From positions 1,298-11,728 of the forward strand of contig DCTH01000163.1 in NCBI GenBank assembly GCA_002329495.1: 10,431 bases of DNA, in the 5' to 3' direction. Positions 5,630-10,431 of this stretch are shown here, one piece after another; the stretch's first letter is position 1; the number at the start of each line of letters is the position of its first letter. Source of the DNA: Syntrophothermus sp. UBA1445. GTDB taxonomy: Bacteria > Bacillota > Syntrophomonadia > Syntrophomonadales > DTU052. The notes beneath the pieces are model-generated. The model saw only the letters and a program-made list of their open reading frames with translations. It did no database searches and was not told the DNA's origin. A program made the position numbers and the translations under genes.

Positions 5630-6214
5630 CTACAGAAGCATCTTAACCGCCATCAGGATCAGCAGTATCCCGCCAGCAGCCTGGGCTCTCTTTCCCACCA
5701 GTTCGCTGAAATACCTTCCGCCCAGCCAACCAAGGCCGGTCATAACCCCGGCAACAATTCCGGTGGTCATTACGGTATAGAGTATAGGGACCTTGGTGGT
5801 ACCCAGACCAAATCCAACCGCCAGGGCATCCACGCTGACCGATAACCCCAAAACCAGAACTGACAACCATCCCCCCAAACTGACCTCCGGACCTTTTTTA
5901 AACAGTTTCTCACGGGCTTCACCAAAGCTGGCGGTGGTCTCGTAGCTTCCAAGGCCTTCTCTTATCATCTGAAAACCAATATAGGCCAAAACCAGTGCTC
6001 CCACAATGGCTGCCCATTTTCCTAGGAAGCTGCCCGCAGCTAGTCCCAGGTATAATCCCAATAGGGGCATTACAACATGCATAGCAGCTACTGTTCCTAT
6101 AAATCGCGTCCGGAAACTGCGGGAAGCCCCAGATAGTCCGAGCCCAAGTGCAACCGAAAAGGCATCAAGTCCCAGTGCTACTGCGACTGCAAAAACTCCT
6201 ACCATGTTGTTCAA
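5630..6214 (-). CDS. mntP: Putative manganese efflux pump MntP
   Basis: MntP exports Mn2+ across the cytoplasmic membrane. The roughly 194-residue protein has six hydrophobic segments and the internal repeat of the family: ALGLDAFSVALGLG near the start (Asp17) and LGLSVSVDALAVGFGLG after the central loop (Asp129), each with the membrane aspartate expected for metal binding. A charged central loop (about 87-112) separates the halves. I place the start at the TTG of 6212-6214, eleven bases after AAGGAGG; a TTG ten codons upstream (6244) would put that site inside the gene and has no binding site, and an ATG nine bases downstream (6203-6205) is 20 bases away. The stop overlaps the ywlE ribosome binding site. 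It corresponds to ywlD of B. subtilis. No yybP-ykoY Mn2+ riboswitch is evident upstream. Confidence 0.92.
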   Translation of the reverse strand: MNNMVGVFAVAVALGLDAFSVALGLGLSGASRSFRTRFIGTVAAMHVVMPLLGLYLGLAAGSFLGKWAAIVGALVLAYIGFQMIREGLGSYETTASFGEAREKLFKKGPEVSLGGWLSVLVLGLSVSVDALAVGFGLGTTKVPILYTVMTTGIVAGVMTGLGWLGGRYFSELVGKRAQAAGGILLILMAVKMLL

Positions 6215-6411
6215 ATTCTGGTTTTCCTCCTTCGGTCTAGTCAAGTACTGTGTATGTCTTTAGCTTAGGTATTCCCAGGTTAAATTAATACTCCGGCTCA
6301 TCAGAATTAATATAGTTTTTCAAGGTCAACATAAATATTTGTTATACCGGCAGCATGTTCCTCCATTGGCAATAGGAAGTTATAAGGTTGTTGTATCCTA
6401 CGGGGATGACC
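6215..6411 (-). promoter_or_regulatory. Leader region of mntP with a 21-bp imperfect dyad
   Basis: The 197-bp gap after tsaC is AT-rich. It holds an imperfect dyad at 6358-6378, TTCCT and AGGAA flanking ATTGGCAAT, which could be an operator or chance. TATAAC occurs twice and TTGACC once on the minus strand without good partners. I see no terminator after tsaC and no recognisable Mn2+ riboswitch (yybP-ykoY). The strong AAGGAGG of mntP lies at the downstream end. Confidence 0.3.
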
Positions 6412-7407
6412 TTAGCTGCGTGCAGCCTCATAAATGCGGTCGGCGACTGCCACACCCAGTCCGGTTTCTTCTGGTAATTCCATGAACAGACAGTCAATCC
6501 CTCTTAAGTCCGCCGTGCGAAAGATTTCGAAAAGCCGGCGTCCATATTCGGCAGAGCCTCCGTTAATAAGCACTGCAAAATCAAGATAGGCTGGCATTTG
6601 CTGCTTAGTTACCGCGACTATACCTACCCGCATCCCCCTGGAAACCTCGGCCTGGACCAAGTCAAGCATGGGCTCTCCAGTTTTTACCGGAATGATCCTG
6701 GCATTGGGCCGGTAATGAGGTGTCCTGGCCTTAATACCCCGACGAGGCTTGGGGCTGGCCGCCTTGATAAGCCCGGGAACCACCTCTTCGAGACGTTCAC
6801 GGGAAACTGCGCCCGGTCTCAATATGGTAAAGGGTTTACGGGTTACATCCAGTATAGTGGATTCAATCCCCCACCCGGTAGTCCCAGCATTCACAATCCC
6901 CGCTATCCTGCCGTTCAGATCATTCTTTACATGTTCAGCGGAAGTTGGACTCGGACGTCCCGATAGATTGGCACTGGTAGCTGCGACCGGCACACCGGCA
7001 GCCTTAATCAGATCCAGGGCCACCCGGTGATCAGGCATTCTCAAACCTACCGTCGGCAGTCCGGCGGTTACCAATTTGGGCACGCTGTCATTCGAGGCCG
7101 CGACCAGGGTAAGCGGTCCCGGCCAGAATTTTTTTACCAGCCAAAGGACCTCATCGGCGATGTTGTCAACCAGTGCTGAGGCCTGATCCCAGCTCATTAC
7201 ATGCATCAACAGGGGATTTTTCATGCTGCGTCCTTTGGCCGCAAACACTCTTTGCACAGCTTTTTCATCCAGCCCATTACTCCCAACCCCATAAACCGTT
7301 TCCGTTGGAAAGGCCACAGTTTCACCTTCCCGAATCAGGGTGGCGGCGATTTCAATAATTCTGGGGTTGGGTTTATTGGGATCAACCTTGAGGTGTAAGG
7401 TCTGCAT
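6412..7407 (-). CDS. ywlC: L-threonylcarbamoyladenylate synthase, two-domain Sua5 type (YwlC)
   Basis: This enzyme makes threonylcarbamoyl-AMP from threonine, bicarbonate and ATP, the first step of the t6A modification at position 37 of ANN-decoding tRNAs. The 331-residue protein has an N-terminal YrdC domain (about 12-205) with PTETVYGVG (34-42), KGR (58-60) with KNPL after it, and SANLSGRPSPT (145-155), and a C-terminal Sua5 domain (about 235-331). This makes it the long Sua5 form rather than short TsaC. The interdomain linker has HYRP (231-234), but the usual PGMKY-type sequence before it reads RRGIKARTP, so the linker is divergent. The ATG at 7405-7407 has AAAGGA seven bases upstream and lies 26 bp inside the end of prmC, so the genes are translationally coupled. 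Confidence 0.96.
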   Translation of the reverse strand: MQTLHLKVDPNKPNPRIIEIAATLIREGETVAFPTETVYGVGSNGLDEKAVQRVFAAKGRSMKNPLLMHVMSWDQASALVDNIADEVLWLVKKFWPGPLTLVAASNDSVPKLVTAGLPTVGLRMPDHRVALDLIKAAGVPVAATSANLSGRPSPTSAEHVKNDLNGRIAGIVNAGTTGWGIESTILDVTRKPFTILRPGAVSRERLEEVVPGLIKAASPKPRRGIKARTPHYRPNARIIPVKTGEPMLDLVQAEVSRGMRVGIVAVTKQQMPAYLDFAVLINGGSAEYGRRLFEIFRTADLRGIDCLFMELPEETGLGVAVADRIYEAARS

Positions 7408-8272
7408 CCGGCTTTCCTTTCATAAAGACCAGGACCCGGTCCCGGTTACCCAGGTCCTGCAACACATAATAGCCCGACCAGGCATCATCAATATGCTGGC
7501 AGAGCTCCCGTACCTGAGATGAATCCCCGACCTCCAGCAGAAGGAACCCGGGTTCACCGAGCAGCCGGTAAGCCTGGGGAAGCAGCTTTATGTAAAAATT
7601 CAGGCCTCCTGGCCCGCCGTCCAATGCCTCCCGGGGTTCATACTCCCGTATCTCTTTCGGCAGTTCTGCCATCTTTTCCGAAGGTATATAGGGCAGGTTA
7701 GCTGTAATAAGCTGGAATGGCCCACTGGTCACGTTTTCCAAAAGATTGCTCTGGCCGAAAACGACCCGGTCCTCAACACCGTTTAAAGTGGCGTTATCCC
7801 GGGCAACCTGCAGAGCATCCCCGCTGATGTCAACCCCATAGACTGTCGCCTGAGGGACATAACGGGCGATACTGACAGCGATGGCTCCACTTCCAGTACC
7901 CACATCCAAAACCTTTACCTCTCCTTCATACCCTCTCAAGAGGCGTATGCTCTCCTCTACCAGGGTCTCAGTATCCGGACGGGGGATCAGTACCCGCCGG
8001 TCTACCAGAAATGGGAGCGACATGAATTCCCGCTGTCCGATAATGTAAGCGGTTGGCTCCCCCTTTACTCTTCTCCTTATCATCTCCCGAAAGGCTTCCC
8101 GTTCCTCCTGGTTGGCCGGTCGGTCATGATATACATAAAGGCCCATACGGTCAAGCTTCAGTGCATGAGCCAAAAGAACCTCGGCTTCAAGTCGAGGTTC
8201 TGCGATCCCCAGGCCCTCAAAGTGATTTTTGGTCCAACTTAGAAGATCCTGTACCATCCATTCCTTACGCAA
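7382..8272 (-). CDS. prmC: Release factor glutamine methyltransferase
   Basis: PrmC methylates the glutamine of the GGQ motif in release factors, raising termination efficiency; its substrate RF1 is encoded just upstream. The 296-residue protein has a helical N-terminal domain (about 1-85), IPRPDTE (96-102), the SAM motif VLDVGTGSGAIAVS (121-134), GVDIS (146-150) and the active-site motif NLPY (192-195). NLPY replaces the common NPPY; the catalytic Asn and aromatic residue remain. The frame starts with a TTG at 8270-8272, two bases after the prfA stop, with AGGTG about eight bases upstream; an ATG five codons later (8255-8257) with AAGGA is an alternative. EWMVQDLL near the start matches the family's N terminus, which favours the longer form. 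The 3' end overlaps tsaC/ywlC by 26 bp. Confidence 0.96.
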   Translation of the reverse strand: MRKEWMVQDLLSWTKNHFEGLGIAEPRLEAEVLLAHALKLDRMGLYVYHDRPANQEEREAFREMIRRRVKGEPTAYIIGQREFMSLPFLVDRRVLIPRPDTETLVEESIRLLRGYEGEVKVLDVGTGSGAIAVSIARYVPQATVYGVDISGDALQVARDNATLNGVEDRVVFGQSNLLENVTSGPFQLITANLPYIPSEKMAELPKEIREYEPREALDGGPGGLNFYIKLLPQAYRLLGEPGFLLLEVGDSSQVRELCQHIDDAWSGYYVLQDLGNRDRVLVFMKGKPDADLTPQG

Positions 8273-8274
8273 TC

Positions 8275-9342
8275 TTAATTCACCTGTTTTAGTTTTTCCG
8301 TCTGATCATGAGTAATCAGTCCGGTTATTATCTCCTCCAGATCTCCTTCCAGAACATAGTCCAGTTTATGGAGGGTCAGTCCGATCCGGTGGTCGGTAAC
8401 CCGGCCCTGTGGATAATTGTAGGTTCTGATTCTCTCACTGCGGTCTCCCGAACCGACCATACCCCTGCGGGTGTCGGCGATCTCGGCGTCTTTCTCGGCC
8501 CTGGTGATTTCGAGCAGGCGCGCTCGCAGCACCCGCATGGCTTTGTCCTTGTTCTTATGCTGTGATTTCTCATCCTGGCAGGTTACGACCAATCCGCTGG
8601 GGATATGAGTCAGGCGCACCGCCGATTGAGTAGTATTAACCGATTGGCCGCCAGGTCCACTGGAACAGTACAGGTCAACGCGTATATCGTTGGGGTTAAT
8701 TTCCACCTCAACCTCTTCAGCTTCGGGCAGAACTGCCACGGTAGCGGCGGAGGTATGAATCCTTCCCCCGGATTCCGTTACCGGAATTCTCTGTACCCGG
8801 TGAACCCCTGATTCATACTTGAGCCGGCTGTAGGCTCCCTTGCCCTCTATCACAAAGATGATCTCTTTGAAACCATTCAAGTCTGAATAACTGGTGTCCA
8901 TCACTTCGGTTTTCCAGCCCTGCTTTTCCGCATACCGGCAGTACATCCTGAAAAGGGTCGCCGCAAATAAGGCGGCCTCTTCACCCCCGGTTCCGGCCCG
9001 AATTTCCATGATAACACTCTTGTCATCATTGGGATCTTTCGGCAGGAGCAGCATCTGCAGGGATCTTTCCAGAACTGTTTTTCTTTCCTGTGACTCTTCA
9101 ATCTCCTGTATTACCAGATCACGGAACTCCGGGTCCAGCTCTTCCCGTAAAAGGCTTTCCGCCTCTTTCATGTCGGTCAGGACCTGTTTGTAGTCACGGT
9201 AAGTGTTTACAATATCGGTCAGATCGGACAAAGCCTTGGTTAGTTTTTGATATCTGGCAAGGTCGGAGACTGTTTCCGGCTGAGACAGCAGTTCGGACAG
9301 CTCTTCATACTTTTCTTCCAGACTCTGTAGTTTTTCAAGCAT
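8275..9342 (-). CDS. prfA: Peptide chain release factor 1
   Basis: RF1 reads UAA and UAG stop codons on the ribosome and triggers peptide release. The 355-residue protein has the GGQ motif at 231-233 in [20 protein letters not shown], which enters the peptidyl transferase centre, and the stop-codon recognition tripeptide PVT at 187-189 in [17 protein letters not shown], typical of RF1 rather than RF2 (SPF). GTGGEEA (117-123) and the N-terminal coiled-coil region (1-95) are also present. Length is normal. The ATG at 9340-9342 has GAGGG about ten bases upstream. It lies 24 bp after YqhQ and two bases before prmC, the enzyme that methylates Gln233. Confidence 0.99.
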   Translation of the reverse strand: MLEKLQSLEEKYEELSELLSQPETVSDLARYQKLTKALSDLTDIVNTYRDYKQVLTDMKEAESLLREELDPEFRDLVIQEIEESQERKTVLERSLQMLLLPKDPNDDKSVIMEIRAGTGGEEAALFAATLFRMYCRYAEKQGWKTEVMDTSYSDLNGFKEIIFVIEGKGAYSRLKYESGVHRVQRIPVTESGGRIHTSAATVAVLPEAEEVEVEINPNDIRVDLYCSSGPGGQSVNTTQSAVRLTHIPSGLVVTCQDEKSQHKNKDKAMRVLRARLLEITRAEKDAEIADTRRGMVGSGDRSERIRTYNYPQGRVTDHRIGLTLHKLDYVLEGDLEEIITGLITHDQTEKLKQVN

Positions 9343-9366
9343 GCGTGATCATCCCTCATCTATGGC

Positions 9367-10233
9367 TTAACTATTATTTGGCACTACCGCTTGTAATGCC
9401 CGCAGGGCGACCTCCATCTGCGCCTCATCAGGTTCCCCGGTGGTAAGCTTCTGTAACCACAAACCGGGGGCCATGAGACATCTGGCCCATCCCTGATTTG
9501 CATAACGGCTGGTCAGTTTGATTAACTCATATCCGAGGCCGGCTATTACCGGGAATACCGCTACCCGTGACACCACCCGCCACCAGAGCGGGCCTTCCCC
9601 CAGCCCTGTGAATACAAGTATTGACAGGACCATTACTATCAGCAGGAAACTGGTTCCACAGCGCGGGTGCAGGGTTGATTGGCTCCGGGCATTCTCAACA
9701 CTGAGCTGCTGACCGGCCTCCAAGGTATGAACCGCCTTGTGCTCAGCTCCGTGATACATAAATACCCTTTTTATCTCCTGGATATGAGAGATAGCAACTA
9801 CATAAGCGAGGAAGACAAAGATGCGGAGTATACCTTCTACCAGATTCTGAGCCCAAACCCCACCGATAAAATCCCGGGTAAAATGTACGACTCCTGTGGG
9901 AAAGGCCACAAACAGGGCTATCGCCAGTAGGGCGGCGATGACACCAGTCCAGAATACCTCAGCGTTTGTAAGCTGCTCCTCTTCTTCCCCGGACAGGATT
10001 GCTGATCTGTTCAGACCTCTCATCCCAATTATCAGCGAGTCCACCAGCACAACGGTGCCGCGGATTAATGGCCAACCCAGGAATTTATGTTTTTGCCAAA
10101 GGGGCTGTTGGGGCCCGGTCTCAACTACAATTTCACCATCCGGCTTACGAACCGCTACCGCCACCGAATTCGGGCCTCTCATCATTACTCCCTCGATCAC
10201 GGCCTGGCCGCCATATTGGAAATTGTTCCCCAT
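9367..10233 (-). CDS. DUF1385 (YqhQ-family) membrane protein of unknown function
   Basis: This 288-residue protein belongs to the DUF1385 family, which includes B. subtilis YqhQ; I know of no firmly established biochemical function. The diagnostic motifs are YGGQAVIEGVMMRGP (7-21), YHGAEHKAVHTLEAG (160-174) and HPRCGTSFL (189-197). Hydrophobic segments occur at about 94-113, 134-150, 195-212 and 219-238. The conserved His161, His165, His169, His189 and Cys192 suggest a possible metal site, which is inference. The C terminus LTTGEPDEAQMEVALRAL also matches the family. The ATG at 10231-10233 has AGGGGAG five bases upstream, and that site starts right after the rpmE terminator. It is 24 bp upstream of prfA, an association common in Clostridia. 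Confidence 0.93.
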   Translation of the reverse strand: MGNNFQYGGQAVIEGVMMRGPNSVAVAVRKPDGEIVVETGPQQPLWQKHKFLGWPLIRGTVVLVDSLIIGMRGLNRSAILSGEEEEQLTNAEVFWTGVIAALLAIALFVAFPTGVVHFTRDFIGGVWAQNLVEGILRIFVFLAYVVAISHIQEIKRVFMYHGAEHKAVHTLEAGQQLSVENARSQSTLHPRCGTSFLLIVMVLSILVFTGLGEGPLWWRVVSRVAVFPVIAGLGYELIKLTSRYANQGWARCLMAPGLWLQKLTTGEPDEAQMEVALRALQAVVPNNS

Positions 10234-10248
10234 ATTATCTCCCCTAAG

Positions 10249-10278
10249 AAAAATAGCAGAGTAATCTCTGCTATTTTT
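10249..10278 (-). terminator. Perfect hairpin overlapping the rpmE stop codon
   Basis: AAAAATAGCAGAG (10249-10261) and CTCTGCTATTTTT (10266-10278) form a perfect 13-bp stem with a 4-nt loop. On the minus strand the stem closes with a T run (TTTTT), as in a bidirectional intrinsic terminator, then continues CTTAGGGGAG into the ribosome binding site of the next gene. The first bases of the stem are part of the rpmE TAA. It probably defines the rpmE transcript 3' end, with partial read-through into the YqhQ-prfA genes. Confidence 0.85.
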
Positions 10279-10431
10279 ATTTCAGCCCGTACTTTCTCTT
10301 GAAAGTTTCTACCCTACCGCCTTTGTCTACTATTCTTGACCTGCTCCCGGTGTAAAACGGGTGACATTTGGAACAAACCTCCACTTTGAGGTTCTCTTTG
10401 GTAGACCCCGTTTCAAAGCTGTTACCACAAG
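10277..10431 (-). CDS. rpmE: 50S ribosomal protein L31 (bL31), 3' part; 5' end outside the window
   Basis: The last 50 codons of bL31 are visible, read by hand from the minus strand. They contain [19 protein letters not shown], then SKCHPFYTG and the end KRKYGLK. The Cys of CG at the edge and the CxxC at visible residues 19-22 are three of the four zinc ligands of the C+ (zinc-binding) form; the first ligand would lie just outside. So this is the zinc-containing RpmE rather than the zinc-independent YtiA/RpmE2 paralogue, which lacks these cysteines. The TAA at 10277-10279 is built into a strong terminator hairpin. bL31 beside prfA and YqhQ is common in Clostridia. Confidence 0.97.
   Translation of the reverse strand, partial: CGNSFETGSTKENLKVEVCSKCHPFYTGSRSRIVDKGGRVETFKRKYGLK

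Noticed and set aside
1..10431. Mobile element, CRISPR, toxin-antitoxin or phage-defence system
   Set aside because: All genes are conserved housekeeping genes in a known order; no transposase, integrase, repeat-spacer array, terminal repeats or defence-type domains are visible. The MazG-like gene has no MazE/MazF partner.

Overview
This is a 10.4 kb block of bacterial housekeeping genes, all on the minus strand. The order in the direction of transcription (high to low coordinates) is rpmE (3' part), a DUF1385/YqhQ membrane protein, prfA, prmC, tsaC/Sua5, mntP, ywlE, rpiB, glyA, a dCMP deaminase, a MazG-like pyrophosphohydrolase, atpZ, atpI, atpB, atpE and atpF (5' part). It closely resembles the prfA-prmC-ywlC-ywlD-ywlE-ywlF-glyA-atp order of Bacillus subtilis. 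The YqhQ gene beside rpmE/prfA, the dCMP deaminase before the ATP synthase operon, the GC content of roughly one half by eye, strong AGGAGG-type ribosome binding sites and several GTG/TTG starts suggest a member of the Clostridia in the broad sense (Peptococcaceae, Syntrophomonadaceae or similar). That placement is inference from gene order and protein flavour.

Region 1 (10431-6412) is a translation cluster: ribosomal protein bL31, YqhQ, release factor RF1, its glutamine methyltransferase PrmC, and the Sua5-type enzyme that starts tRNA t6A synthesis. A perfect 13-bp hairpin overlaps the rpmE stop codon and ends 15 nt before YqhQ. prfA, prmC and tsaC are close or overlapping and are probably co-transcribed.

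Region 2 (6214-3325) holds a Mn2+ exporter (mntP), a low-molecular-weight phosphatase with the residue typical of protein-arginine phosphatases (ywlE), ribose-5-phosphate isomerase B and serine hydroxymethyltransferase. rpiB and glyA are one base apart. A terminator-like hairpin with a U-tract follows glyA.

Region 3 (3213-2419) is a two-gene nucleotide module: dCMP deaminase and an all-alpha MazG-like NTP pyrophosphohydrolase, 15 bp apart.

Region 4 (2418-1) starts with a 188-bp intergenic stretch carrying an 11-bp tandem repeat and continues with the F-type ATP synthase genes atpZ-atpI-atpB-atpE-atpF, leaving the window inside atpF. Inverted repeats lie on both sides of atpE, the gene needed at highest stoichiometry. 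The c subunit combines Gln24 with Glu57-Thr58, so its coupling ion (H+ or Na+) is ambiguous.

I see no mobile elements, CRISPR arrays, tRNA or rRNA genes, or defence genes, and no evidence for a new multi-gene system. The interesting signals are regulatory and fine-scale: RNA hairpins between genes, G7 tracts at Shine-Dalgarno positions, small repeats and residue-level variations. No gene-free stretch exceeds 300 bases.
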